Assembly: GCF_002796605.1 (NCBI RefSeq) | Contig: NZ_CP024923.1 | Span: 3,479,501-3,543,500, forward strand | Source: Sphingomonas psychrotolerans | GTDB lineage: Bacteria; Pseudomonadota; Alphaproteobacteria; Sphingomonadales; Sphingomonadaceae | Length of the DNA stretch: 64,000 bases | Direction: 5' to 3' | Shown: positions 29,488 through 38,180 of the stretch, one piece after another | How the letters are laid out: every line of letters starts with the position of its first letter | How positions within the stretch are numbered: position 1 is the first letter of the stretch | Program-made: the position numbers and the translations under genes | The notes under the pieces: model-generated | Database searches by the model: none | What the model saw: the letters and a program-made list of their open reading frames with translations, nothing else | Told to the model about the DNA's origin: nothing

Positions 29488-30053
29488 AGCCGCACTTCCT
29501 GCGCGTGCGGCAGCGCGATCGGCAAATGCGTCGCCACCAACGCGATCCCGCCGCAGCCTCGATGATCGGCGATCAGCTGCTCCAGAACTTGCGCCGATTG
29601 CGTATCGAGTCCGTTGGCGGGTTCGTCGAGCAGCCAGACCGGTGCGCCGCTCGCCAGAATTCGGGCAAAGGCGGCGCGTCGGCGCTGCCCGGTCGACAGC
29701 AGCCGCACCGGCACCTGCGCGAGTTGTTCGAGGTCGACTGCAGCAAGCGCCGCTTCGACCGCCATGGCGCGCCCGTCGATACGCGCCCAGAAGCGCAAAG
29801 CCGCGGCGAGCGCTAGTTCGGGATCGAGCGCCGCGGTCTCGGCGAGCAAGGCGCGCGCTCCTTTGCCGGTCACGCGCCCCGCTGCGGCCGGGAGCAACCC
29901 CGCGGCGATGCGGATCAGGCTCGATTTGCCGGTACCGTTGGGTCCGGTGACCAATGCCGCGTCGCCGGGTCCCAGCGCGAAGCGCAGCCCTTCGAACAGC
30001 AATCGTCCGCCGCGAACGCATGCAACGTCGGCGAAGGCGAGGCCGGCGCTCAC
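29484..30053 (-). CDS. ccmA: heme exporter ATP-binding protein A
   Basis: Predicted 189 aa, short for an ABC ATPase as CcmA usually is. Walker A is at 37-44 (GPNGTGKS), the signature is LLSTGQRRRAAFARI, and Walker B is WLLDEPANGLD. It powers release of holo-CcmE in cytochrome c biogenesis together with ccmB. A GTG start overlaps the stop of the upstream zincin gene, so the three are coupled. Cytochrome c would be the electron donor for the nearby aa3 oxidase. Confidence 0.95.
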   Translation of the reverse strand: MSAGLAFADVACVRGGRLLFEGLRFALGPGDAALVTGPNGTGKSSLIRIAAGLLPAAAGRVTGKGARALLAETAALDPELALAAALRFWARIDGRAMAVEAALAAVDLEQLAQVPVRLLSTGQRRRAAFARILASGAPVWLLDEPANGLDTQSAQVLEQLIADHRGCGGIALVATHLPIALPHAQEVRL

Positions 30054-30466
30054 CCGGCGGCGTCTTCCAGCGCGTGCATGTCGTCGTCGGACAACCCGAA
30101 ATGATGCCCGACCTCGTGCACCACGATATGGCTGACCAGCGCCTCAAGGCTCACCCCCGTATCACTCCATTCGTCGAGAATCGCGCGACGATAAAGGTGG
30201 ATGCGATCGGGCAAGGCTCCGGAGTCGAAGGCGGATTTCTCGCCGATCGGGCGGCCGTGATAGAGGCCGGTCAGTTCGAACGGGTCCTCGATCCCCATTA
30301 CATCGAGCGTCTCGTCGTCGGCGAATTCCTCGACGATCAGCACCACGTCGGCGAGGTGCTCGGCAAAGGGCGACGGGATACGCGCCAGCGCCTCGCGGGC
30401 CAGCGCCTCGATCCTTGCTGCGTCCGGCGCGTGGGAAGCCGCTTGCCCGCTCATCCGCGAACCCAT
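30050..30466 (-). CDS. minimal zincin-like metallopeptidase
   Basis: Predicted 138 aa with the zinc motif H117-EVG-H121 followed by HFGLSDDDMHALE, the pattern of the small acidic metallopeptidase family found across alphaproteobacteria (PF06262, DUF1025). It has no signal peptide. Its substrate is unknown. A second in-frame ATG at codon 5 is possible. It is co-translated with ccmA and diverges from the pterin dehydratase gene over 35 bases. Confidence 0.85.
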   Translation of the reverse strand: MGSRMSGQAASHAPDAARIEALAREALARIPSPFAEHLADVVLIVEEFADDETLDVMGIEDPFELTGLYHGRPIGEKSAFDSGALPDRIHLYRRAILDEWSDTGVSLEALVSHIVVHEVGHHFGLSDDDMHALEDAAG

Positions 30467-30501
30467 AGGCGGAGGGGCGGAGGCGGGGCAAGGAGGCGAT
30501 C

Positions 30502-30789
30502 ATGGTGGCACGGCTGACCGAGGGGCACAGGCGCGAGTCGCTTGCTGCGATCCCGGACTGGAATTGGGACGAAGCCCGCGACGCGATCACGCGGCGCGTC
30601 ACCTTCAAGGATTTCAACGAGGCGTTTGGTTTCATGGCGCGTGTCGCGCTGATCGCCGAGAAGGCCGACCACCATCCCGAATGGTCGAACGTGTGGAACC
30701 GGGTGGAAATCTTGCTCACCACCCACGACGCCGGTGGCCTTTCCCAGCGCGACATCGTGATGGCGCAGGCGATTGACGCGTTGCTCTAG
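30502..30789 (+). CDS. phhB: 4a-hydroxytetrahydrobiopterin dehydratase (PCD/DCoH)
   Basis: Predicted 95 aa. The family motif is intact: [29 protein letters not shown] in the usual place, followed by [18 protein letters not shown]. It dehydrates 4a-hydroxytetrahydropterin formed by aromatic amino acid hydroxylases. AAGGAGG lies upstream of the ATG. Its stop overlaps the stop of the convergent SDR gene by four bases. Confidence 0.94.
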   Translation: MVARLTEGHRRESLAAIPDWNWDEARDAITRRVTFKDFNEAFGFMARVALIAEKADHHPEWSNVWNRVEILLTTHDAGGLSQRDIVMAQAIDALL

Positions 30790-31577
30790 CGAATCGCGCC
30801 GCGCCGCATTTGCTTGCGCAGCGCCCCCGGCATCCAGCGTGCCGCGAAGGCGAGGCGGCGCGCGGTCTTGCCGATGATGATATGGACCTTGTCGCGCTGG
30901 ATGCCGTTCCAGATCTCCTCGGCAACCTGATCGACCGGCGTGAACTCGAGCCCTGCGGCGCGCACCGAATCGCGCGCGGTGTGGTTGGTGCCCGAGACGT
31001 TCGAATCGAGCAAAGGCGTGTCGATGAAGCTCGGCATCACCACCCGCACCTTGATCCCGTCGGCGGCCCATTCGGCGTCGAGCGCTTCCGAAAGCCCACG
31101 GACCCCAAACTTGACCGCAGCATAAAGGCCGAGCCCGCTCGATCCGTAGATCGCGGCGGCGGACGCGGTGTTGACCAGTGCCGAGCCCGGGGTCGCCTTC
31201 AGCATGGGATAGGCCGCGCGCGCGCCGTTGATCACCCCGACCAGATTGATCCCGACGATGCGATCGATCTCGTCGTCGGTCGCCCCGGCGAGCGCTCCGC
31301 CGACGGCGATCCCGGCGTTGTTGAACAGCACGTCGAGCCGCCCGCCGCTGGCTTCGGTGAACGCCGCCAGTGCCTCGCGCCATTGGCCGCGGTCGCGCAC
31401 GTCCACAACGTGGGTGGTCGCCATGCCGGCGGGAAGCATAGCCCGGGTCGCCGCGAGCCCGGCGGTGTTGATGTCGGCGAGTCCGACTCGCCATCCGCGC
31501 GCGGCGAACAGCTTCGCGACTGCCTGGCCGATTCCCGACGCCCCGCCGGTGATGAAGATCGCCTTCTCGCCTGCCAT
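30786..31577 (-). CDS. short-chain dehydrogenase/reductase
   Basis: Predicted 263 aa Rossmann-fold enzyme. Nucleotide motif TGGASGIG is at 10-17, NNAG at 86-89, and the active site is S139 with Y152-AAV-K156. The C-terminal region carries [10 protein letters not shown]. It is likely an NAD(P)-dependent oxidoreductase with an unknown hydroxy or keto substrate. The ATG at 31577 follows GGGGGGCAGG. It diverges from the ABC importer gene over about 50 bases. Confidence 0.9.
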   Translation of the reverse strand: MAGEKAIFITGGASGIGQAVAKLFAARGWRVGLADINTAGLAATRAMLPAGMATTHVVDVRDRGQWREALAAFTEASGGRLDVLFNNAGIAVGGALAGATDDEIDRIVGINLVGVINGARAAYPMLKATPGSALVNTASAAAIYGSSGLGLYAAVKFGVRGLSEALDAEWAADGIKVRVVMPSFIDTPLLDSNVSGTNHTARDSVRAAGLEFTPVDQVAEEIWNGIQRDKVHIIIGKTARRLAFAARWMPGALRKQMRRGAIR

Positions 31578-31628
31578 CCTGCCCCCCTGTTTTGACCTTT
31601 TGAACTTCATCCCGCACAAAAGTCGCCG

Positions 31629-32396
31629 ATGCCAGAGCAAACGCGCAGCGTTACCTACAAAAATGTCAGCAAGGTCTATGCGGGCGGAGTGAAGGCCGTC
31701 GACGACGTGTCGCTGGAGATCGCCGGCGGCAGTTTCGTGGCGCTGGTCGGCGCCTCCGGATCGGGCAAGTCGACCTTGCTCAAGACAGTCAACCGGCTGA
31801 TCGAACCGAGCGCGGGCGAAGTGCGGATCGGCGGCATGCCGGTAAGCGCGGAGCCGGCCCACCTGCTGCGTCGGCGGATCGGCTATGTCTTCCAGAATAT
31901 CGGGCTCTTCCGGCATATGAGCGTGGCGCAGAACGTCGCGATCGGGCTGCGGCTGGCGGGCGAGCGCGACACGGCCGCACGGGTGGCGGAGCTGCTCGCA
32001 TTGGTCGAACTCGCGCCGGAACTGGCGGAGCGCACACCCGATGCGCTGTCGGGTGGCCAGCGCCAGCGCGTCGGCGTGGCGCGCGCGCTCGCCTGCCGGC
32101 CCGGGCTGCTGCTGATGGACGAGCCGTTCGGCGCGCTCGACCCGGTGACCCGGGACGGACTCGGCAAGGCGATACGCGCGCTGCACGACCGGATGGCGCT
32201 CACCACGATCCTCGTCACCCACGACATGGTCGAGGCACTGCTCCTCGCCGATCGCGTGCTGGTAATGGCGGCGGGTCGGATCGTCGCGGACGGCACGCCG
32301 CGCGAATTGCTGTCGGGCAGGGCGGGCCCCGCGGCCGACGCACTGATCGCAGTGCCGCGCGAACAGGCGCACCGGCTGGCGGAGCTGGAGACGTGA
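31629..32396 (+). CDS. ABC importer ATPase, glycine betaine/choline type
   Basis: Predicted 255 aa. Walker A is at 41-48 (GASGSGKS), the Q-loop is in YVFQNIGLFRHMS, the signature is LSGGQRQRVGVARAL, and Walker B is LLLMDEPFGALDPVTR. It pairs with the downstream permease/binding-protein fusion to import quaternary amines such as glycine betaine or choline. There is no CBS-domain extension, unlike osmotically gated OpuA-type ATPases. The two genes are separated by a 125-base palindromic repeat. Confidence 0.92.
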   Translation: MPEQTRSVTYKNVSKVYAGGVKAVDDVSLEIAGGSFVALVGASGSGKSTLLKTVNRLIEPSAGEVRIGGMPVSAEPAHLLRRRIGYVFQNIGLFRHMSVAQNVAIGLRLAGERDTAARVAELLALVELAPELAERTPDALSGGQRQRVGVARALACRPGLLLMDEPFGALDPVTRDGLGKAIRALHDRMALTTILVTHDMVEALLLADRVLVMAAGRIVADGTPRELLSGRAGPAADALIAVPREQAHRLAELET

Positions 32397-32411
32397 GGGG
32401 GCTGTTCCAAT

Positions 32412-32536
32412 TCCTCCCCCGGAGGGGGAGGGGGAGCGCGAAGCGGTGGAGGGGTAGTCTCCACAAGCCGCCGCGTTGCCTGCGGCTATTACCCCTTCAC
32501 CAGCTTCGCTGGTCCCCCTCCCCCTCCGGGGGAGGA
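32412..32536. repeat. large REP/MITE-like palindrome inside the ABC operon
   Basis: The left arm (32412-32457, starting TCCTCCCCCGGAGGGGGAGG) and right arm (32487-32536, ending CCCTCCGGGGGAGGA) are close reverse complements over about 45 bases, each with a GCGAAGC/GCTTCGC core. A smaller stem AGCCGC/GCGGCT lies in the centre. No transposase or coding sequence is present. The end of the right arm, GGGGGAGGA, also serves as the Shine-Dalgarno of the next gene. Confidence 0.85.
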
Positions 32537-32541
32537 TCAAG

Positions 32542-34065
32542 ATGAGCCAAGCCTTCTCCCGCGTTCCCGAATTGCTCGCGCAGCATCTGCTGCTGGCCTT
32601 TTCAGCGCTGCTGCTCGGGTTGGTCGTCAGCCTGCCGCTGGCAGTGCTGTCGTCGCGCAACCGGTCGGTGGCGCGAGTCGCGCTCGGCTTCGCCAGCCTC
32701 GTCCAGACCATTCCGAGCCTCGCGCTGCTCGCATTGTTCTACCCGATCCTGTTGTGGCTCTCGGCACTGGTCGGCGGTGGCATCCCGGCGCTCGGCTTCC
32801 TGCCCTCGCTGCTCGCTTTGTCGCTCTATGCGCTGCTGCCTATCCTTCGGAACGGTGTCACCGGGCTGGCCAATATCGATCCCGCGGTGATCGAGGCGGC
32901 CGACGGCATGGGGATGACCCGAAACCAGAAATTGTGGCTGGTCGAGGCGCCTTTGGTGGCCCCGGTGCTGATGGCGGGCATCCGCACCGCCGCAGTTTGG
33001 ACGATCGGCGCGGCGACGCTGTCGACCACGGTCGGCCAGCCGAGCCTCGGGGACCTGATCTTTGCGGGCTTGCAGACGCAGAACTGGACGCTGGTACTGG
33101 CCGGCTGCGTCGCTGCGGCAGTGCTGGCACTCGCAGTCGACGCTTTGCTCGGACTCGCCGAGCGCGGCATCGCCCGGCGCAAGCGCGGGCTGACCTGGGC
33201 CAGTCTCGCCACGCTCGCGATTGCCGCAATGGTGGCGCTGGCACCGGCATGGCCGGCGGCACGGGGCACGGTGACGGTGGGCGCCAAGGGCTTCTCCGAG
33301 CAATATATCCTCGCTCGACTGATCGGCCATCGGCTCGAGGCCGCAGGGTACCAGGTGCGGTACCGCGAGGGCCTCGGCTCGGCGGTCGCTTTCGGCGCGC
33401 TCACGACGGGCGATATCGATATCTATGTCGATTATTCGGGGACGATCTGGACCAACCAGATGCAACGCGCCGACGTTCCGCCGCGCGCGGCGATCGTCGC
33501 GGGTGTCGCCAAATGGGCGAAGGCGACGCACGGGGTGACCTTGCTCGGATCGCTGGGGTTCGAGAATGCCTATGCCTTCGCGATGCGCGGCGACGACGCG
33601 AAACGGCGCGGGATAACCAGCCTGAGCGATCTCGCGCTGCAAGCCCGGGACCTCGATTTCGCCACCGATATCGAGTTCCTCGAGCGCCCCGAATGGGCCG
33701 CGGTGCGCCGTGCCTATGGCCTGAGCTTCAAGTCGGCACGGCCCTATCAGCCGACCTTCATGTACCGCGCACTGGCGAGCGGCGAGGCCGATGTGATTCC
33801 GGCTTTCTCCTCGGATGGGCGCATCGCTGCCGATCGCCTCACCATCCTGCAGGATCCCAAGGGCGCGATCCCCGGCTATGACGCGATCCTGCTGCTCGCC
33901 CCCAAGCGTGCCGGCGACGCGCGGTTTCAGGCGGCGCTCCGCCCGCTGATCGGCGCGATTCCGGTCGAAAAAATGCGCGAGGCCAACTACCTGGTCGATC
34001 GCGATGCCGACAAGAAAAGCCCCGACGAAGCCGCGAAATGGCTGGCAAGTGGACTCAGGCGCTGA
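32542..34065 (+). CDS. betaine/choline ABC permease fused to its substrate-binding domain
   Basis: Predicted 507 aa fusion. Residues 1-211 form an OpuCB/ProW-like permease with five to six helices and the EAA loop IEAADGMGMTRNQKLWLVEAPL. A membrane segment at about 218-240 leads to a periplasmic OpuAC/OsmF-like binding domain (243-507) beginning TVTVGAKGFSEQYILA and containing DIDIYVDYSGTIWTN. It imports a quaternary amine with the ATPase encoded upstream. The start at 32542 is set by GGGGGAGGA from the repeat; an upstream ATG would make a nonsense leader from the repeat. Confidence 0.92.
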   Translation: MSQAFSRVPELLAQHLLLAFSALLLGLVVSLPLAVLSSRNRSVARVALGFASLVQTIPSLALLALFYPILLWLSALVGGGIPALGFLPSLLALSLYALLPILRNGVTGLANIDPAVIEAADGMGMTRNQKLWLVEAPLVAPVLMAGIRTAAVWTIGAATLSTTVGQPSLGDLIFAGLQTQNWTLVLAGCVAAAVLALAVDALLGLAERGIARRKRGLTWASLATLAIAAMVALAPAWPAARGTVTVGAKGFSEQYILARLIGHRLEAAGYQVRYREGLGSAVAFGALTTGDIDIYVDYSGTIWTNQMQRADVPPRAAIVAGVAKWAKATHGVTLLGSLGFENAYAFAMRGDDAKRRGITSLSDLALQARDLDFATDIEFLERPEWAAVRRAYGLSFKSARPYQPTFMYRALASGEADVIPAFSSDGRIAADRLTILQDPKGAIPGYDAILLLAPKRAGDARFQAALRPLIGAIPVEKMREANYLVDRDADKKSPDEAAKWLASGLRR

Positions 34066-34071
34066 ATTTGC

Positions 34072-34083
34072 GTTATCGCTAAC
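34072..34083. promoter_or_regulatory. candidate LacI-type operator before the GH3 gene
   Basis: GTTATCGCTAAC is a palindrome of the form GTTA-NCGN-TAAC lying 27 bases before the glucosidase ATG. The same form occurs at 39783-39794 before the aldehyde dehydrogenase gene. It resembles LacI-family operators such as those of E. coli GntR and Caulobacter XylR. No LacI-family gene is in the window. Confidence 0.55.
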
Positions 34084-34109
34084 ACAAAGAACAAGACGGA
34101 GGAGATGAG

Positions 34110-36581
34110 ATGCGGTCCGGAACGAAGCTGTTGCTTGCCACCACGATATTCTGGTCCGCGCCGGTTTTGGCGCAGCAGGCGCCGACAACGCTGTCTGGCG
34201 GACCCACCGTCGCCGACCCCGCCAAATGGCCCAAGGCCGCGAGCGAAGGGCTGATCGACACCGCCACCGAGAAGCGCGTCTCCGATCTGCTGGCGAAGAT
34301 GACGCTCGAGCAGAAGGTCGGGCAGATGATCCAGGGCGACATCGCCAGCGTGAAGCCCGAGGATCTCCGGAAATATCCGCTCGGCTCGATCCTCGCAGGC
34401 GGCAATTCGCCGCCGCTATCGGGCAATGACCGCGCGCCGCAGGCCGATTGGGTCGCCACCGCGCGCGCCTTCCGCGCCGTCGCGATGGAGCCGCATCCGG
34501 GCAGCGTCACCATTCCGCTGATCTTCGGGGTCGATGCCGTCCACGGCAACAACAACGTCATCGGCGCGGTGATCTTCCCGCACAATATCGGGCTCGGCGC
34601 GGCGAACGATCCTGCGCTGATCCGCCGGCTCGGCGAAGCGACCGCCGCCGAGACCGCCGCCACGGGCCCCGACTGGGCGTTCGGGCCGACGCTCGCGGTG
34701 CCGCAGGACGATCGCTGGGGGCGCAGCTATGAAGGCTATTCGGAGGATCCGGCGATCGTCCGCTCTTTTGCCGGCGAGATGGTCCGCGGACTGCAGGGCG
34801 AACCGACCACCACCGGCCGCATCCAGAAGGGCAAGGTCGCCGCATCGGCCAAGCATTTCCTCGGCGACGGCGGCACCTTCAACGGCGTCGATCAGGGCGA
34901 TACCCGGGTCAGCGAGGACGAGCTGATCGCGATCCATAGCGCCGGCTATCCAAACGCGGTCGAGGCCGGAGCGCTCACCGTGATGGCGTCGTACAACAGC
35001 TGGAACGGCGTGAAGATGCACGGCAACAAGTCGCTGCTCACCGATGTGCTCAAGGGCCGGATGGGCTTTCAGGGCTTCGTCGTCGGCGACTGGAACGGCC
35101 ACGGCCAGATCCCGGGCTGCACCCCGACCGACTGCGCCGCGACCTTCAACGCCGGGCTCGACATGGCGATGGCGCCCGACAGCTGGAAGGGCCTGTTCGA
35201 TTCGACGGTGAAGCACGTCAAGGCCGGCACGATCCCGATGGCGCGCGTCGACGATGCGGTGCGCCGCATCCTGCGCGTCAAGGTCAAGCTCGGGCTGTTC
35301 GATCCCGCCCGCCCGCTCGAAGGCAAGGCCGGGGTGCTCGGCAGTCCCGAGCATCGCGCCATTGCGCGCGAGGCCGCGGCCAAATCGCTCGTCCTGCTCA
35401 AGAACAATGGCGTGCTGCCGGTCAAGGCGAGCGCGAAGGTGCTCGTCACCGGCCCGGGCGCCGACTCGATGGGAATGCAGACCGGCGGCTGGACTTTGAG
35501 CTGGCAGGGCGACGGCAACGGCAACGAGCTGTTCCCCAATGGCGAGACGATCTTCGCCGGGGTGAAGAAGGCAGTCGAGGCCGCGGGCGGCACCGCGACG
35601 CTCTCGCCCGACGGCACTTTCACGGCACAGCCCGATGTCGCGATCGTGGTGTTCGGCGAGCAGCCTTATGCCGAGATGCGCGGCGACGTCCGCACGCTCG
35701 AGTTCCAGCCCGGCGACAAGCAGGCGCTGGGGCTGCTCAAGAAGCTCAAGAACGCCGGGGTGCCGGTGGTGTCGGTATTCCTCTCGGGCCGCCCGCTGTG
35801 GACCAATCCCGAGATCAACGCCTCCGACGCCTTCGTCGCGGCGTGGCTCCCGGGCAGCGAAGGCGGCGGCGTCGCCGATGTGCTGGTCGGCGACGCCGCC
35901 GGCAAGCCGCGCACCGACTTCAAGGGGCGTCTGTCGTTCAGCTGGCCGAAGACTGCGGGGCAGTTCACGCTCAACAAGGGCAAGCCGGGCTACGACCCGC
36001 TGTTTCCCCTCGGCTATGGCCTGACCTATGCCAAAGGCGGCGCGGTGCCGGCACTCAGCGAGGAGGCTGGCATCGACCCGTCGCTCGGCAATACCAGCAC
36101 CTATTTCGCGAAGGGGGTGACGCCCGCGCCGTTCTCGTTCGCGACCGACAGCCGCATTACGCGGACGACGGTCGATGGTCCGCAGACGCAGGAAGGCGCG
36201 CAGCAGCTCGTCTGGCCCAGCGGCCCGGCGACGCTGCGGATCGGCGGCGGCGATCTCGACTTGAGCCGCGAGGCGAACGGCGATCTGTCGCTCCAGATCA
36301 GCTACCGGGTCGACCGCGCGCCGGCGGGCAAGGTGCGGCTGTCGATGGAAGGCGGCACCAACAAGGGCAGCATCGACGCGACCAGCCTGTTCACCGGCCA
36401 GACGGGAACGTGGCGCAACGCAAAGGTCTTCCTCAAATGCTATCAGCAGAACGGCGTCGATCTTGCCAAGGTCCTCGTGCCGCTGGTGATCGAGGCGAGC
36501 GGTCCGTTCGGGTTGAGCATCGCCGATGTGCGGATCGTCTCCGATCCCAACAACTCGGTCTGCCCAGGTGCCAAACCGTGA
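34110..36581 (+). CDS. exported beta-glucosidase, GH3 family
   Basis: Predicted 823 aa. A signal peptide (ends APVLAQ) precedes the GH3 barrel, whose nucleophile is D327 in GFVVGDWNGHG. AKHFLGDGGTFNGVDQGDT and a C-terminal alpha/beta sandwich follow, plus an extra C-terminal beta domain from about residue 660. The overall length matches exo-1,3/1,4-beta-glucan glucohydrolases. It releases glucose from oligo- or polysaccharides in the periplasm or outside. GGAGGAG lies just before the ATG, and a LacI-type operator candidate lies upstream. Its stop overlaps the epimerase start (GTGA). Confidence 0.94.
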   Translation: MRSGTKLLLATTIFWSAPVLAQQAPTTLSGGPTVADPAKWPKAASEGLIDTATEKRVSDLLAKMTLEQKVGQMIQGDIASVKPEDLRKYPLGSILAGGNSPPLSGNDRAPQADWVATARAFRAVAMEPHPGSVTIPLIFGVDAVHGNNNVIGAVIFPHNIGLGAANDPALIRRLGEATAAETAATGPDWAFGPTLAVPQDDRWGRSYEGYSEDPAIVRSFAGEMVRGLQGEPTTTGRIQKGKVAASAKHFLGDGGTFNGVDQGDTRVSEDELIAIHSAGYPNAVEAGALTVMASYNSWNGVKMHGNKSLLTDVLKGRMGFQGFVVGDWNGHGQIPGCTPTDCAATFNAGLDMAMAPDSWKGLFDSTVKHVKAGTIPMARVDDAVRRILRVKVKLGLFDPARPLEGKAGVLGSPEHRAIAREAAAKSLVLLKNNGVLPVKASAKVLVTGPGADSMGMQTGGWTLSWQGDGNGNELFPNGETIFAGVKKAVEAAGGTATLSPDGTFTAQPDVAIVVFGEQPYAEMRGDVRTLEFQPGDKQALGLLKKLKNAGVPVVSVFLSGRPLWTNPEINASDAFVAAWLPGSEGGGVADVLVGDAAGKPRTDFKGRLSFSWPKTAGQFTLNKGKPGYDPLFPLGYGLTYAKGGAVPALSEEAGIDPSLGNTSTYFAKGVTPAPFSFATDSRITRTTVDGPQTQEGAQQLVWPSGPATLRIGGGDLDLSREANGDLSLQISYRVDRAPAGKVRLSMEGGTNKGSIDATSLFTGQTGTWRNAKVFLKCYQQNGVDLAKVLVPLVIEASGPFGLSIADVRIVSDPNNSVCPGAKP

Positions 36582-37618
36582 GCAAAAGCGCGACGATCGA
36601 GACGGTGACGATCGCCCGCGGCGACCATCGCGCCGAGCTGCTGACGCTCGGCGCGACGCTGCGCCGGCTCCAGGTGCCCGGACGCGATGGCCGCCGCGCC
36701 AATGTCGTGCTCGGCTATCGCGACCTCGAAGAGTATCGCGCGCGTGCGCGTTTCTATGGCGCCACCGCCGGGCGCTACGCCAACCGGATCGGCGGCGCGC
36801 GCTTCACCCTCGACGGCGTCGAATATCGGCTGCCGGCGAACAATGGGGCGAACAACTTGCATTCGGGGCCGGGCGGCTTCGATCTGCAGGATTGGACAAT
36901 CGAGGCGCGCGACGCGCATTCGGTGACCTTCGCGCTGCTGAGTCCGCATCTCCACAATGGCTTTCCGGGCAATCTTCACGTCCGGGTCCGCTATGCGATC
37001 GAGCCGGACGGACTATCGATCGGTTTCCGCGCCACCGCTGACCGCGTGACGGTGGTCAATCTGACCAACCATGCGTATTTCAATCTCGCCGGCGAGAGCA
37101 GCGGCACGACGATCCTCGATCACCTGTTGCAGATCCCGGCGAGCCAGATCACCCCGGTCGGCGCTGGGCTGATCCCGACCGGCGAATACAAGTCGGTGGA
37201 GGGAACGCCGTTCGACTTCCGCATCCCCAAGCCGGTGGGTCGCGATATTGAGGCCGCCGACCCCCAACTCGCGCTCGGCCACGGCTATGACCATAATTTC
37301 GTACTGGTTGGCGCCGCGGGTACGATCCGGCGGATCGCGACCTTGTTCGATCCCGCCTCCGGCCGGGTGATGGACGTGCATTCGACCGAGCCGGGCGTGC
37401 AGCTCTACACCGCCAACCATATCGCGAACGGCGCACCGGGGACCGGCGGCGGCATTTATCCGGCGCGCGGCGGACTATGTCTCGAGCCGCAGAAATTCCC
37501 CGACACCCCGAACAAGCCGAACTTTCCTTCGGCACGGCTCGATCCGGGGGAGGAATATCGCCACGATATGGCGTTCCGGTTCCGGACGGCGGAGGACCTG
37601 GCGGGGGCGTTTGAGTAG
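36578..37618 (+). CDS. galM: aldose 1-epimerase
   Basis: Predicted 346 aa. The family landmarks are present: GATLRRLQVPGRDGR, GRYANRIGGARF (substrate Arg/Asn), LTNHAYFNLAG with the catalytic His, and GYDHNFVL. The C-terminal catalytic Glu lies in GGLCLEPQKFPD. It interconverts alpha and beta anomers of free sugars released by the glucosidase. The start is a GTG overlapping the GH3 stop, so the two are translated together. There is no signal peptide. Confidence 0.93.
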   Translation: MSKSATIETVTIARGDHRAELLTLGATLRRLQVPGRDGRRANVVLGYRDLEEYRARARFYGATAGRYANRIGGARFTLDGVEYRLPANNGANNLHSGPGGFDLQDWTIEARDAHSVTFALLSPHLHNGFPGNLHVRVRYAIEPDGLSIGFRATADRVTVVNLTNHAYFNLAGESSGTTILDHLLQIPASQITPVGAGLIPTGEYKSVEGTPFDFRIPKPVGRDIEAADPQLALGHGYDHNFVLVGAAGTIRRIATLFDPASGRVMDVHSTEPGVQLYTANHIANGAPGTGGGIYPARGGLCLEPQKFPDTPNKPNFPSARLDPGEEYRHDMAFRFRTAEDLAGAFE

Positions 37619-37662
37619 ATTGCAGGGCACCGCGGAGGGGTACGGAATTCCTGACCCGGCGC

Positions 37663-38085
37663 CTACCGCGTCTTACGCTCCACGTTGAAGATCTTGTTGA
37701 CGATATGCCATTCACCCTCGGCTTTCACTAGCGACAGATAGTCGGTGAAGCGCACGTTGGGATAATCGAGGACCACCTTGGCCATCGCGGCGTTGCCGGT
37801 AACGTCGAGGCTCTCGATCGTGCGGCGGCGCCGGGCCTCGTCCGCCGCAGGTTTGCCAGGAGCGCCGGCGATATAATCGGCACTGGTCCGTTCGGCGAAA
37901 GCGCCGTCCTTGTTCCAGTAGAGCATCGCCTTGGGATAAAAGGCCGCGCGAAATTCGTCGGCGCTGCCGGTGGCGTGGCCGGCGAGATAATGGTTTACCG
38001 CAGCGCGGGCGCCTGCCTCGTCCTTTTCCTGCGCCGCGGCCGGAACGGCGATCACAAGTTCGGCAAGCAACAACAAGCTACGCAT
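37663..38085 (-). CDS. exported NTF2/SnoaL-like protein
   Basis: Predicted 140 aa. A signal peptide (RSLLLLAELVIAVPAAAQ) is followed by a cone-shaped NTF2-like domain: AVNHYLAGHATGSADEFRAAFYP at the N-terminus and DYLSLVKAEGEWHIVNKIF at the C-terminus, as in putative lumazine-binding/SnoaL families. No catalytic residue can be assigned. AGGAG before the ATG at 38085 fixes the start. It stands alone between galM and the dehydrogenase gene on the minus strand. Confidence 0.8.
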   Translation of the reverse strand: MRSLLLLAELVIAVPAAAQEKDEAGARAAVNHYLAGHATGSADEFRAAFYPKAMLYWNKDGAFAERTSADYIAGAPGKPAADEARRRRTIESLDVTGNAAMAKVVLDYPNVRFTDYLSLVKAEGEWHIVNKIFNVERKTR

Positions 38086-38180
38086 GGGCTGATCTCCTCG
38101 CGATTGAGGAGCGCAGGCTAATACGTCCGACCGACGGCGCAACGATGGATGGGTCCAACGTCGCGCCGGCGGGCTGAACG

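Noticed and set aside
32412..32536. Palindromic repeat as the end of an insertion sequence or a CRISPR unit
   Set aside because: There is no transposase, no target duplication that I can see, and only one pair of arms rather than an array.
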